DNA of 49,058 nt from Chara braunii. Taxonomy: Eukaryota; Streptophyta; Charophyceae; Charales; Characeae. Within the stretch, counting starts at the first letter, position 1. Each line of letters begins with the position of its first letter. The stretch is taken from positions 2,302,623 through 2,351,680 of the forward strand of contig BFEA01000101.1 in NCBI GenBank assembly GCA_003427395.1, read 5' to 3'. Positions 10,506 through 20,705 of this stretch are shown piece after piece. A model generated the notes under the pieces. It had not been told where the DNA came from, ran no database searches, and worked only from the letters and a program-made list of their open reading frames with translations. The position numbers and the translations under genes are program-made.

Positions 10506-10660
10506 ATACTCCCACTACCAACGTTAAGCTACCTCAACACCTGAATCTAGATGTGTTTGCGCAGACGTACAGTTCACTAAACTCGACACCATTTCTGCAC
10601 ATCTCCCCAAATGCAACCAAATTCAAGTCTTGAGGTACCTCAACACTACTAGTGACACTT
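10506..10660. mobile_element. Foldback MITE, GTCCCACT-type, long-arm form
   Basis: The left arm (CCACTACCAACGTTAAGCTA and onward) is nearly the reverse complement of the right arm, which ends in TACTAGTGACACTT. The two meet around a short asymmetric centre. It is the same family as 46725-46878 but more diverged. Confidence 0.7.
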
Positions 10661-10677
10661 CGCCCCAATTGTCTACG

Positions 10678-10708
<31 letters not shown>

Positions 10709-10895
10709 GCTCGCTCGCTCGCTCGCTCGCTCGCTCTCTATCCTACCGCCACCCCTCTTCAACCATCACACACATCTTTTTGTTTTTAACTGTTTTGAAA
10801 TTTGTTATTCTATTTTTCACATCTGAATAACATGGAAGGCCCGCTGTCAATGTATGCCAAAGTACTAATTGTTTAATACCATACAAATTACCCCA

Positions 10896-11045
10896 CACGG
10901 GTGCGCAACCCTATGTTTGTTTGTTGATGTTGTTGTGGATGTGTGTGTGTGTGTCTGTGTGTATAGAGGTACTTTTTACACAAACACACACATACACAAA
11001 CACACATCAATCAAGCATATACAAACTACGGGCTGCGCACCCGTG
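10896..11045. mobile_element. Foldback element with GT/CA microsatellite arms
   Basis: CACGGGTGCGCAACCC at 10896-10911 is the inverse, with one mismatch, of GGGCTGCGCACCCGTG at 11030-11045. Inside, a GT-rich left arm faces a CA-rich right arm, so most of the 150 bases can pair. The outer motif GGGCTGCGCACC recurs at 11557-11568. Confidence 0.65.
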
Positions 11046-11218
11046 CCCTCACGGTAAGTCAATGAAATTATTTTTTGCCAATTCGCAGCCCGTCATGGTT
11101 GCGTTTTCCCCCCCTGAGACATTTTCGTCGTCGTTCGTTATACCGGTCGTTCATTCAGGCCTATTGGTCGTTCAAAGGCTGGTAAAATGAAAGGCACTGA
11201 CATTTAGGGGGGGGAGCG

Positions 11219-11372
11219 CAGTTCAAGCAAATGCAGGACCGGTATTTGCCCGTGACATTTTCCTGGGAACCGGTAGGTGGCCGTGGTCTAAAATATTTTG
11301 AAACGGCGTGGGGGCCTTAGATCCTTGAAATTCAAATATGAAACAGCGTGGACCCAGGCCTACAGCCTCATG
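11219..11372 (+). repeat. Diverged direct repeat, copy 2
   Basis: Second copy of the repeat at 10126-10255, about 1.1 kb away. Confidence 0.6.
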
Positions 11373-11460
11373 CCCAGCCCACCCACTTTGGCCCAATCGG
11401 CCTGGATGATTTTGTCTGAATCTGGAAGCAGTTCTGAGCCAGATTCAGAAACAAAGGTGT

Positions 11461-11479
<19 letters not shown>

Positions 11480-11525
<46 letters not shown>
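11480..11525. repeat. (AC)n microsatellite
   Basis: About 22 AC units immediately after a short (CT)n run at 11460-11479. Confidence 0.95.
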
Positions 11526-11527
<2 letters not shown>

Positions 11528-11739
11528 GCCTCGCCACAGCCAAAACGAAACAAACTACGGGCTGCGCACCTTTGCCCTCATGGTAAGTCAATTTTTGAAG
11601 AAAATGCGAAAAACAAAATAGGGCATTTGTGGTAACTTGTCCCTTGCCTCCCAAGGGCCTCATCCCACTACGTCCAATTTACGCTTGTGCTCCGCCGTTT
11701 TCGGCCAGGTGCGGCCGTCTGTGACATGCATGAGTCGTT

Positions 11740-11901
11740 GACCATTTCTCAAGCTTGAATCTTGTTCAATCCATAAACACGTGCAATTCCATCTCCTACC
11801 GAAACCAATCGACCGATTTCATCCACTTGTAATTTGGTGTAATAATTTGTAATTCTTTGTTTTAATAAAGTAGATAGTTCCGCTCCAGCAAATTTATTCA
11901 T
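11740..11901 (-). pseudogene. atp1: Mitochondrial atp1 5' fragment (NUMT)
   Basis: Read on the - strand from ATG at 11901, the frame gives a 5' fragment of mitochondrial ATP synthase subunit alpha. It starts MNKFAGAELSTLL and contains LQVDEIGRLVSVGDGIARVY. I recognise this N-terminus as the mitochondrial rather than the plastid version, close to bryophyte and charophyte atp1. After about 50 codons the conserved Gly of QAGEMV is TGA, and homology stops a few codons later. Two tRNA genes follow within 35 bases on the same strand, upstream of the ATG, which fits a single mitochondrial insertion of about 345 bp. It cannot encode a working subunit. Confidence 0.85.
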
Positions 11902-11934
11902 AAATTTCATGCTGCGACACTTCAGCCATACCTC

Positions 11935-12007
11935 CGGGGAAAACGGGATTTCAACCCGCGACTTCTGGCGTGACAGACCAGCACTCTACCAGCTAAGGTA
12001 TTTTCCC
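11935..12007 (-). tRNA. trnD: tRNA-Asp(GTC)-like, mitochondrial type, decayed
   Basis: A 73-nt cloverleaf-like sequence. The anticodon stem CTGGT/GCCAG encloses the loop CTGTCAC with anticodon GTC. The T arm GCGGG/CCCGT is intact. The acceptor stem has an A/C mismatch and the D stem is imperfect (CCTT where GCTT is expected), so this copy is probably not functional. Together with trnV and atp1 it marks the mitochondrial insertion. Confidence 0.75.
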
Positions 12008-12010
12008 ATC

Positions 12011-12083
12011 TGGGTAATAACGGACTTGAACCGTTGACTCTCTCGGTGTAAACGAGGCACTCTACCAAATGAGCTAATTACCC
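12011..12083 (-). tRNA. trnV: tRNA-Val(TAC), mitochondrial type, intronless
   Basis: A 73-nt cloverleaf with acceptor stem GGGTAAT/ATTACCC, anticodon loop TTTACAC (anticodon TAC) and T arm AACGG/CCGTT around TTCAAGT. All stems can form. Land-plant plastid trnV-UAC carries an intron, and this copy has none. With the adjacent atp1 start this supports a mitochondrial source. It lies in nuclear-type repeat DNA, so it is unlikely to be expressed as an organellar tRNA. Confidence 0.8.
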
Positions 12084-12216
12084 AAATGTGTTATTGAACA
12101 TTTTATGTATTCACTTCTAGTGTGGATTGTCTTTGTTTTCGTGGATGCATCTTCCTGTCGGTCAGTATAATTTTTTCTTAATCATTTGTTGGCCATGTAG
12201 TTGGCCACTTTGCGTT

Positions 12217-12277
12217 GGCGCGAAGCTTCAATACTATGGTTTTTTAGGGGGGGGGGGTGTTTTTGAAGCTTCGCGCC
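12217..12277. repeat. Perfect 15-bp inverted repeat
   Basis: GGCGCGAAGCTTCAA at 12217-12231 and its exact reverse complement at 12263-12277 flank a 31-nt G-rich loop. This may be the core of a small foldback element. Confidence 0.7.
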
Positions 12278-12426
12278 TTGCTATTTTTTTTTTCGCAGAA
12301 ATTGATAATATTGAGATTTTCGTGGAAGACTGCGAACAGGCCGGCAGGAAGGTCGCATGCAGATGTACCGGGTTGGTGGAAGTGTGGATGCACGACGTTG
12401 GCATTGTTTTCTTTGCATTTCTGGAA

Positions 12427-12451
12427 TATATATATATATAGTTCTATTTGA

Positions 12452-12484
<33 letters not shown>

Positions 12485-12490
12485 TATATA
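12427..12490. repeat. (TA)n microsatellite with a short interruption
   Basis: TA units at 12427-12440 and about 12456-12490, separated by a GTTCTATTTGACG stretch. Confidence 0.9.
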
Positions 12491-12790
12491 TATGTTTTTT
12501 TTTTAAGAAATGGCCACCACACACCGTTTCACGCGATGCTAGTGGGCCGAGGCCCCAGACCCCTGACAATGGGCACATCAATAGTACATTTGGTACTTTG
12601 GCAAATCTGTATGATAGCACGTACAGACAGAGATAAACTCATAAGAAAAAAAAAACAGACGAAAAAATAGAATGACAGACGAGCAAAAAATGTGAGCACA
12701 GGAATGCGCATTGAATATGATCATGAAAAACAGATGCACAACAGCGAACCTCGCGTGAGCGAAAAAAAAAATGTGGCAAACTATGCCGCG

Positions 12791-12822
12791 TTTCGGCCGG
12801 TCGCCGATCCGACCATCGTCAG
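12791..12822 (-). ncRNA. Hammerhead-like ribozyme core motif (partial)
   Basis: On the - strand CTGACGA (12822-12816) is followed by one unpaired T, a 6-bp stem GGTCGG/CCGGCC with an 8-nt loop, then GAAAC. This is the order of the hammerhead core (CUGANGA, stem II, GAAA). The short third stem could be AC/GT, ending in GTT near 12781. I cannot form a convincing stem I, so the ribozyme may be decayed or the match fortuitous. Its place just downstream of the - strand Penelope-like element fits, because such elements are known to carry hammerhead motifs. Confidence 0.35.
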
Positions 12823-12998
12823 AGGTCAGTCCTGGCTACAGATGAGTGATAATGTAAACACTAGACCTATAAGTACTTCCTTCGACTTCGGGAACTCTTC
12901 TGTAGCGTCAACATTACGTCAAACATCAGGCTTTAACAACTCCTAAAAAATATAGTCCTACTATACCCATATAAAAAACAAAATGCCCGCATATTTTC

Positions 12999-13343
12999 CT
13001 ATCTCCAATTGGTGAAGCATGGTACCCAACTTTTCCACAAATCATTGTGCCTTTTTAAAAAATAGTGAAAAATTGAGTCGGCGTAATCATCAGGAAATTT
13101 CCTCATCCTCAACTCCACTTTCAGAGTCAAAAGAAAATATGCCTCAAACATATTATTCATAGTTTTTGTGCGGTGGATGAAGGAAGTTATTACCGTCATT
13201 TTTTGTTGCCTTGAAGAATATGAAGAAAAGTTTTGTAAACTTTGAAACACCATTCCAACTTTCATAACATAATGCTCGTTTTTATGAGTGGCAACGCACA
13301 ACACTCTTGCTTGGTCGTGAAAAACCTTAATCACACAACCCAA
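12999..13343 (-). pseudogene. Penelope-like RT, C-terminal (thumb-like) region
   Basis: A 114-codon frame with the block QQKMTVITSFIHRTKTM. The + strand copy has the equivalent block QQKLVGMGSFLHRTKTY near 21775-21830, which ties the two elements together. The second half (about 13010-13110), with FPDDYADSIFHYFLKR, fits the helical thumb that follows RT fingers and palm. Confidence 0.55.
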
Positions 13344-13390
13344 GTAGTCCCAGCAATTACTCTTTTTAACTTTTTTCCAGGGTCAACCTA

Positions 13391-14278
13391 TCATCGAAGC
13401 AGTCTGCGAAACGTCGCAGAATCTTTTTCACATCTATTTTTGAGAATATAAATCTCTAATTTTAATTGAAAAAAAACGGAGACATCGCCTACCAATCGCA
13501 CCCCTGGAAATGACAGTCGACGATTACCTAAACTATCCAAAAAATCGGATTCATTGTACACACATAACAAGCACGCAAGTGTCGGACTAACCGGCTTGCC
13601 CACAGGAATACCTACCACCTTTTGTAGCACGACTTTCATACTTATAGTAGATATATTTTGCAGATCGTACCGAATCAAATCAATAAGTTTTTCAAACTTT
13701 AGTCTCAGTCATCCCTTAGGCGTTGCTCGTCCATACCCGAGCTTAACATCGTTCCCTTTCTTTCTCACGAAAACCTCACAATGTCCTTTCACCTTTACCA
13801 AGAGATCAACCATTCAGCCACACTCACACGAATGAGACAAGTTCGAGAACATTTATTTGACGTCGAAACTTGTTGCCAATACTACATCAGTAGATGTAAG
13901 TGATGTATTGAGTTCATTCAAAAGAGGAAGTAGATCGGTAGGGCTATTGAGATTGAGGTGAGTACTTTAAGGTAGAGTCAAAAACAAAAAATTAGCAATC
14001 TAAGAAACAAGTCTACTTAAGCAAGCTAGTAGATCAGAACAGGAAGGACATATAGGATGGCGGTGTGTGACGTCCTTGTGTTTGGGAATGGCGTAAGCTC
14101 GTCCTAATCTACTATTGTAGTTCAATAAGACCATGTTTTGCAATTTTTCTTTCTGAAAGTTTTTTTTAATCGTGTCAATGATTGTCGGCTCATTATCATC
14201 CAAATGTTTAAACCCCACATTTAAAAAAAACAGTGTATTAAATCCTCTCTTGTACATAACAGAACAACAAGAATACAA
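13391..14278 (-). pseudogene. Penelope-like reverse transcriptase core
   Basis: From high to low coordinate the blocks are GRAYAIPKHKDVT (near 14080), ATSFDVK followed by a stop and MFSNLSH (motif A, near 13865), GIPVGKPVSPTLACLL (near 13585) and FPGVRLVGDVSVFF (motif C region, near 13490). The last normally reads with two adjacent Asp residues; here the first is Gly, so the catalytic pair is lost. Several stops and at least one frameshift separate the blocks. The enzyme would copy RNA into DNA at the nicked target. The family assignment rests on the G-[IV]-P-x-G-x-P-x-S-P-x-L block plus the GIY-YIG remnant upstream. Confidence 0.7.
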
Positions 14279-15399
14279 TTAAAATAATCTCCAATATTGT
14301 GATCGATAGGGCATGCAACCAAATCCCATAATATCTGATGAAACTCTAAAACTGCATGAATGTCTTACTCATTATCTAAAAACCGTGAAACATTTGTGAA
14401 ACAGGCCCGAAGATAAGAATCTGAGATAAGAAAAATGTTAGTGTTCGACTGGACTTGGCATAGGCAAGCAATGATCAGTTGATGAAGAGAGGGAATGTTA
14501 GAAGACGGGCAGAGTGAGGGTATGTTTTTAGAGTTATGCAGGAAAAAAGAAACATTCAAGGTGGCAAAACTCGTAGCAACGTGGTTAGTATTGTCGAGGG
14601 GAAGGTAGAAGAAGAATCGGTGCATGTTATGTGTTTGGAGCAAGCAACGTATCCGAAGTTATGAATGAAGTCAATAAAGCATTGATTACTAATCAAGATT
14701 ATCTTCAGATGTCTACATACAAGGTCCTTCAGTCGGTTCCAAATAACATAATAACGAACAGTGTTGATACACACTTCGCGAACTTTGGATTTACTTAGTG
14801 AATTATCATATGAGATTCTAACAATAGATTTGCTTATAATATTGAAACTAGTACATTTATTTTTCATAACTTTTGCGAGCACATTCCCAAGTGTAGCATG
14901 ACTTTCCTTCTCAGAATATCATTATACCGGTTGATAAGGTAATCGAAAGACGTACAGGCTTCTTCTTGAGGATGAATGAGCGAGAAGAGGAACAAAAAGT
15001 TTTTTAGTATCCTCAAATCTATAGCAGAAGCGGAAGTTGGAATTGAAAGTAACAGAGTTAACGGGAAATGAACACGGACGAAAGTGTCAGAACATGCGAG
15101 TACCCAGGGAACACCGAACTATGGAAGATCCGTACAGGCATTGACACCTTCACAAAACAAAAAATAATATCCAATAGAATGTCCAAGAGTATAGTCCAAG
15201 ACCTTGAGTAGACATGTCGAAGACTGTTCAAACGACAACTTAAACAGAGTAAGAGACAGACTAAGTCGGAACTCCCTTTGTTGAGGCTTTTTTTTTTTTT
15301 TCCTCGATCGATGCTTACGACCTTTCTTTTTCGAGACTTATGAAGAGTTAAAGAATTGAGAAAATAACCTAATGAAGTGGTGTTTTATATCGAGTCAAT

Positions 15400-15585
15400 C
15401 ATTAGCAGTGGTGTAGTAGAGAGGTACAACCACAAACCTTTTCAGCCCTTGTCTTCGAAGCCAACGATATAATTTATTATTGTATACTTCATTGGTAAGT
15501 GTAGACTACGTTCATCTGTTGTGTTTTCCACCTACAAATTAAATTTTGTCATGTACACCCAGTGTAAACGTGTTTGGATCATAGA
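15400..15585 (-). pseudogene. GIY-YIG-like endonuclease remnant
   Basis: On the - strand, VYTGCT near 15570 and NKLYRWLRRQGLKRFVV near 15430-15478 occur in different frames, with stops between. They match the two halves seen in the better-preserved + strand copy (YVGSTT and GVYRWVRRCG). The domain would nick target DNA. It lies upstream of the RT in reading direction. Confidence 0.45.
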
Positions 15586-15897
15586 GAAATCAACGCATAC
15601 ACCACCGGATCATGGCAAAAAACTAGTAGAAAAGATGAGATTAGTGAGATAAGGAATGAATTTAGAAGCCTAAGGAATAAAGGACGTGATAATTAAGAAA
15701 ATAAAGTAGATGCGACATAATTCATCACATTTCTCGCTCACTAGGAAATCGTTAAAACGTTGTAAATCACGTAAAGTAAGAACAAAAGAGTATATTTTGT
15801 AGGTGCTCGGAAGCCGGTGTCAATGAGATTCTAGAGTTTCCTGCACCCCCTTGGATTCTGATTCGTTGTCCCTCTCCTCAAATTCTTCTTCTTCTTC

Positions 15898-16296
15898 TTA
15901 GTCTTCATGCTCATCGCTCTCTGACAATAGTCGTCGAGATACCAACTTGTCGTATGCCCTCCTTCTGTATAATTCTGCCAATTTCACAACCGTCTTCCTG
16001 ATGCCCTCGCAATAAATGCCTTCATCTTTATGTAGTGCTTCCATTTGCACTTTCTTGAGTTTTCCAAAATCATTGTTGACACGTTTATAGAACGCGTCTC
16101 TGTCCTCGCCCACTTTTCGTCTTAACGTAAACTTAATCTGGTCTCCCTCTCCAGTTTGAGCGACAACAATCTCTCCAGTAGTCTCGATTGATGCTCTCCG
16201 TTTGATTCTGATTGCACTTCTTACACCATCTTTTTTCTTTGATCCAGGTGGCGAATGGATCTTGACACAATTTACCCTCTCATTGAGAGCAACCAC
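15898..16296 (-). CDS. N-terminal charged region of Penelope-like element
   Basis: The 132-codon frame from ATG at 16296 stays open upstream to about 16390. It is basic at first (KRRASIE, RRKVGEDRD), with probable helices (VVKLAELYRRRAYDKLVSRR), and ends acidic (SESDEHED, followed by a run of Glu after a stop). I do not recognise a domain. By position it is the N-terminal part of the - strand retroelement. Confidence 0.45.
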   Translation of the reverse strand: MVALNERVNCVKIHSPPGSKKKDGVRSAIRIKRRASIETTGEIVVAQTGEGDQIKFTLRRKVGEDRDAFYKRVNNDFGKLKKVQMEALHKDEGIYCEGIRKTVVKLAELYRRRAYDKLVSRRLLSESDEHED

Positions 16297-16550
16297 GTCT
16301 TTCGCCGAGTGATCCTTCTCATCTTTTATCTTTCGATAGGTTTCTGCCAGGTTCGTCCATTCAGCCAGGGTGTGGTCCGTGACATTGACCTCAAAATATA
16401 TATGTTATGCAGAAAAATAAAATAAACAACATTTGCCACAATGTTTCATCTACATTCTTTACCACACTTGAAAAAAAAATGAAATACTACAATATAAATA
16501 ATAATAATAAAAATTAGAAAAAATAAAACGAGAATGAGATGATTGAGTGG

Positions 16551-16847
16551 GTGAGCACGTTTTTGACACCGCTATCTTTAACGATTTTTTATTTTGTTTT
16601 GGCTATGCGAGCATGTTTTAGAGACCGCTATCTTTAGCAATTTTTTTTTTTTTTTTTACTACGACAAATGCCATGAAAACTTATGTATATGTATCTTACA
16701 TAATAGAGAATCTACAAATAAAGTTTGAAAAAATAATAATTGTTTTCATACCCCGAAATAAAGGAAAAACAAAAAGGAAAAAGAGAAAAAAAAAAAATTA
16801 GTGAGTGGGCAAGCAAGTTTTTACACCACCATATTTGCCGATTTTTC
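16551..16847 (+). repeat. Three copies of a short T-tailed motif
   Basis: GAGCACGTTTTTGACACCGC near 16551, a close variant near 16610 and a more diverged one near 16807 share the pattern: a GAGC or GCAAGC start, T run, ACACCGCTATCTTTA core, and T run. Their origin is unknown. Confidence 0.5.
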
Positions 16848-17308
16848 GTTTTTTTTTGCTGAACATAATAACTTCAAAATGAAGAGGGGTATACCTTACA
16901 TCACAAAAAACTCACCAGAAAAACTTCAGAAAAAAATAATAAAATTTAGGTGTCAAAACGTTCGAACCCTTCAAGTTCGGGCTCCATACGGGGACCCGAA
17001 CGCCCGAACGTTCGGGGGTCAGCTTAGGGGCCTCCATATGTTCGGTCTGACAACCTTATATATATATATATATACTATTGTGAGAGTACTATAAAGAATG
17101 GAGTGGGACCTAGGCTTGGCAAAACTTGAAGCGCAGTGAAAGTCAAGGTCGACAAAAATAGGGTCCGAGGTACAAGTGGTAAAAAACATCAGCCTTAAAA
17201 AATATATAAAAATTAAATTTTTGTTTTATTTTCTGCAACATTGCCCCACAGAGCACATGAAACAAATAACAACGAGCACGGGAAAAAAAAAGTTAAAAAA
17301 AAAAAAGT

Positions 17309-17690
17309 GAGTTTCGGTTTTTATCGGTTAGAGTCGGATGCCAACAAAGGATTGAACAAAGGGTCTGGTCTCCTTGTTATGAGGGTTATTTTTTTCTTTT
17401 TTTTTCATCCTCGTATGTGTTTCATTTGTAAACGTTTTTTCCATTTTTTCATGTCGTGTACTGGAGGTTTAAGTTTAGAGGATTTGAACTTGAGACGTAT
17501 GGCGTTGAAGAGGTACTGATCGACATACAAAAAATCAAGGGTTAAGTTATGAGGATTTAAACTCGAGCACGTTTTTTTTTTCTTCAAGTGGTTGAGCTAT
17601 TGTTCCGAGGATTCGATCGTGTGATATATGGTGTTAAGGAGAACAAAATTTTGTGGAACTTTAGTTTGTTCTTGGTAACGTGTTATAAAT
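17309..17690 (+). repeat. Pseudo-LTR-like direct repeat, 5' copy
   Basis: This stretch matches 21959-22335 in the same orientation over its whole length, for example GAGGATTTAAACTCGAGCAC in both. It lies upstream of the + strand Penelope-like ORF, and the partner lies downstream. Partial tandem arrangement that yields such repeats is typical of Penelope-like elements. The short frame inside (17241-17519) is probably not coding. Confidence 0.7.
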
Positions 17691-18370
17691 AAACAACTTC
17701 TTGAGACAGTTTTATAGTTAGATGTTACTATTTCAGAAGATAAAGACACATACACTGACTTCAAGGCCCCAGATGATCGTGGTTGACAGTCAGGTGAAAT
17801 CAGTAGGTTCGATCACCAGGTGCAACTTGTTTTCGCCATGCTGTTGCTTGATGAAAAATTTTATAGCAGGGCGTTCGGGTTTTATACTTTCACACTTTAT
17901 CTTGTGTTTCCCCGTCCTTCGTTTTCCTTGGCTATGTCTCCTACTGTCTTGGGCATGTCGTAATGAGTGGAGTCACTTAATCAGTAATTGAATGTCCTAT
18001 CAGATTGCTGTAATAAGCACACTTTCACCAACGAAGTAACCGACGTAGGAGTAAGACTACTATTGACTGGCTTCGAGACGGTCTTACGTTGTCAGTCATT
18101 AACTGCTATAATGACGTCCAACAACAATCACAACGTCTGTTTTAGTAGGAACTACTACTGATGCGGCCAAAAAAATCACATTTATAGGTTTCATCCTTTA
18201 CTAGATAGACGATTGAATGGACCACCTCCCCCTCCTACTAATATGTTATTGTACCTTTCCAAACACCTGTTGTGATTGTACCTACTGTCGGTGCTAGTAT
18301 CCTTGCGGCATTTACTTCTTATTCCGGACAGTAGGGAAGTGGCAGATATTTTCGACAATGAGTTACCACA

Positions 18371-19500
18371 CTTAAGGACATTGTAGGGAAGATAAAAGTC
18401 AGTCACGATGCTGACGACGTGAAGGAACATGCAGCTAAGGAAGAAGAGGAGAAAAGGAAATGTGAAAAAAAATAAGAGGAGAGGCGTGCTCGTGAAAAAC
18501 AGGAGCGGGAGGAGTTTCAATCTACACTTACAAAACAATTGTTGACCAAGTTGTACGTGGCAGTAAGAGCTATTGGCAAGGAAAATGAAGACGGTAAGAT
18601 AACCAAGTTAAAGGAGAAAATTGAATGATTAAAGAAAGCACAGTGCACGATAGGACTGTCAACGTCAATAAGTCGACCATGGACCGATGCAGAGATGCTG
18701 GAGAAATTCAAACGTGAACAATTGAAGATAAAAGCGGAGTCAGGTAGGCTTTTTCCCTTACTTGAAGATGCATTTGCTAGAATTGTGGCCGATGTGGAGA
18801 CCTGAAAAAACGAGGCTATCTGAACTGGCAATAAGCGAGGATGTCTAACTATCAAATCAACTCCGATGATCCAAGCTAACACAAGACCGTGTTTGACGCT
18901 ACTCCAAGCTACTGGAACAAGAAAAATGAAGGTTGACGAGCATTTAAAAGGAGTGGTGAAGAGAAATTACAAGGAAGTGGATTTATTCAAGGAGATGAGA
19001 CTGAAGGAGATCAATGGGAGACGGGTGGCTGAGCAAGAAGTGAAAAAGTTACTGGAAAAAGAAAAGGAATATGAACGAGAGATAGACAAACTTAAGGCAG
19101 AGATGGGCAGTATAGAGATGGAAAAGAAGGATCGAACTGCTGGGACCAACCTAAAGTCGAGGCTTGATGAGTCTATTGGTGGCTCGACGAGGATGACTAA
19201 CAAAAGAAAGAAAGTCACGAGCCCAATGCCTAGTAAGAGAGACCAATTCTTGAAGGACGCTTGAAAACAGTTGAAGAATTTGACGAAGAAAAAAGTTATA
19301 ATCATTTGTGAGGAAGAAGGAATTGCGTACACTAAACTCGAAACATCCAAGGAGGAGATTGCAAATCTGTGAACTGAAAGGCCGTTGGAACATGATCCAG
19401 AGGATGACACTATGAATGGTGGAGTGTCGATACATGAGGTTGTTGACGACGGTGAGGAGAACTCCGAAAAGAGAGAAGGGTGTGACTCAACTACTTCCTA
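18371..19500 (+). pseudogene. Coiled-coil N-terminal region of Penelope-like element
   Basis: One frame runs from about 18371 to 19500, interrupted by TAA 18473 and several TGAs, including after KEKIE, DVET, KNEAI and FLKDA. It contains a long run of Glu, Lys and Arg (KEEEEKRKCEKK, EERRAREKQEREEFQ), a short GNKRG block, a second heptad-rich part from about 18950 to 19120 (EQEVKKLLEKEKEYEREIDK) and an acidic end. Extended coiled coils are predicted by eye. Most stops restore to Arg, Gln or Trp with one transition. It may help RNA binding or oligomerisation, which is inferred only from the charge and coils. Confidence 0.6.
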
Positions 19501-19716
19501 GAGTCATACCCAAGCGTGACTCTTCTTTGGAATGTTTGAGACGGTGCTATAGGCCCGGGTAAGATCTCGATCCACTAAGTTGTTGAGATGTAGGGCGTTG
19601 AATGTGGTTTTGTGTATTATCGTTTGTATCATAATTGTGTCGGGGCAGGTTTCGTAGGGACACAAGTTGAGCATCTATGTTGTGCACATATTATCTAAGG
19701 GCTTTGACTTTGGTAT

Positions 19717-19935
19717 GTGTCGAGGTCCGTTAGTCTACGCATTTTTTCACCTTGGTGTCATCATCTGTATGTAGGGAGTACTACGAGAGGCTTGCATTCC
19801 AGATGGCGGGAACATTTGTATAGGACTTGCACACAAAATATTGTGGATGGTGGTAAAAGGAATGGAGTATACAGGTGGGTAAGAAGGTGTGGGATGCATA
19901 ACTACATGATTATTTTGTTGGCTGTCTGCTCTTAA
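19717..19935 (+). CDS. GIY-YIG-like endonuclease domain
   Basis: A 72-codon frame with HHLYVGSTTRGLHSRWREHLY. YVGSTT corresponds to the YIG half of the GIY-YIG signature, and R-W-R-E-H provides the conserved Arg and His. After an NGVYRWVRRCG block the frame ends at 19935. The GIY half is not clear, and a catalytic Glu is not obvious in this short piece, so it is incomplete. It lies between the coiled-coil region and the RT of the same element. The enzyme class nicks DNA to prime reverse transcription. Confidence 0.6.
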   Translation: MSRSVSLRIFSPWCHHLYVGSTTRGLHSRWREHLYRTCTQNIVDGGKRNGVYRWVRRCGMHNYMIILLAVCS

Positions 19936-20199
19936 AGTGATCTGGCGGATGTGGAAAAAACCTTTATTCGATTATTGTCTTGTTTTTCAGTAAGTCACTT
20001 GCCCTGAAAGCACCACAGGTTGAGTTGCTAAGTAAATTGTCGTCAAGGAAGGGTGTATATGGTTGGGATCCTGATCGTCTTGTTTTTACCTACACTGCGC
20101 GAGGTACGATCTCGTTGCCGGCTATGATGTATCTTGTCCACGATCATTTTCGCTAAGTTCAATATTAAGGTGCAAAATAGATTGATTGTCAAACTTGTG

Positions 20200-20700
20200 T
20201 TTGACGAGTGTTTGTGCAAGGCAAGGGTACGACAAATTTGTGCGAAGTAAGTGTGAACTTTGGATATCTCAGTGGCATAGAAGGACATGCTTGTTCGCAA
20301 ATTGAGAGTTGTATGGCAACAAAATTTGGTGATGTGATTCACAACTTTCGTAAGTTTTTCAAGTTAAGTGCGTTTCCATGTTCGTGTTATTCGTGTGATG
20401 CCGAGTTTTTGCGTGTTGATGGACTTGTGGCCTTCCGCCTGAACGAAATTCTTCTTTTTCCTGACTGGATGATAAATTCAAATAATTTACTTCGCCTCCT
20501 CGTGCTTACTCCCTGTCCGTTGTGAGAATACAAGTGATTTCCACCTTCTCCTCTCACCCTTCGTTATGTAGTTTGTCAAAGGGCATGCTGGAGTGCTGCT
20601 TCGTGAGTGATGGTAAGTTATCGTCGACGGTTTTCGAGGATGAGTTAACTCCTTGCCTTGATATAATAAAGAGATTAGTGTGCAACCCAACGGATCACAA
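20200..20700 (+). pseudogene. Linker of Penelope-like element, Cys-containing
   Basis: The frame at 20208-20525 carries LSAFPCSCYSCDAEFLRVDG near 20365-20425, which resembles the Cys-rich motif followed by RVDGH seen before the RT in related algal elements that I recall. The rest of the segment is crossed by stops in every frame. Confidence 0.45.
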
Positions 20701-20705
20701 CATGG

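Larger units (their letters stand above)
12790..16400 (-). mobile_element. Penelope-like retroelement copy 1, decayed
   Basis: Read on the - strand from about 16.4 kb, the order is an N-terminal charged region, a GIY-YIG-like remnant, a reverse transcriptase with thumb, and a hammerhead-like motif. GIY-YIG ahead of the RT is the permuted order reported for Penelope-like elements of the green lineage (Chlamys type). Frameshifts and stops are frequent. It lies head-to-head with the + strand copy that begins near 17.3 kb. The two share several RT blocks but are clearly diverged. Confidence 0.65.
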
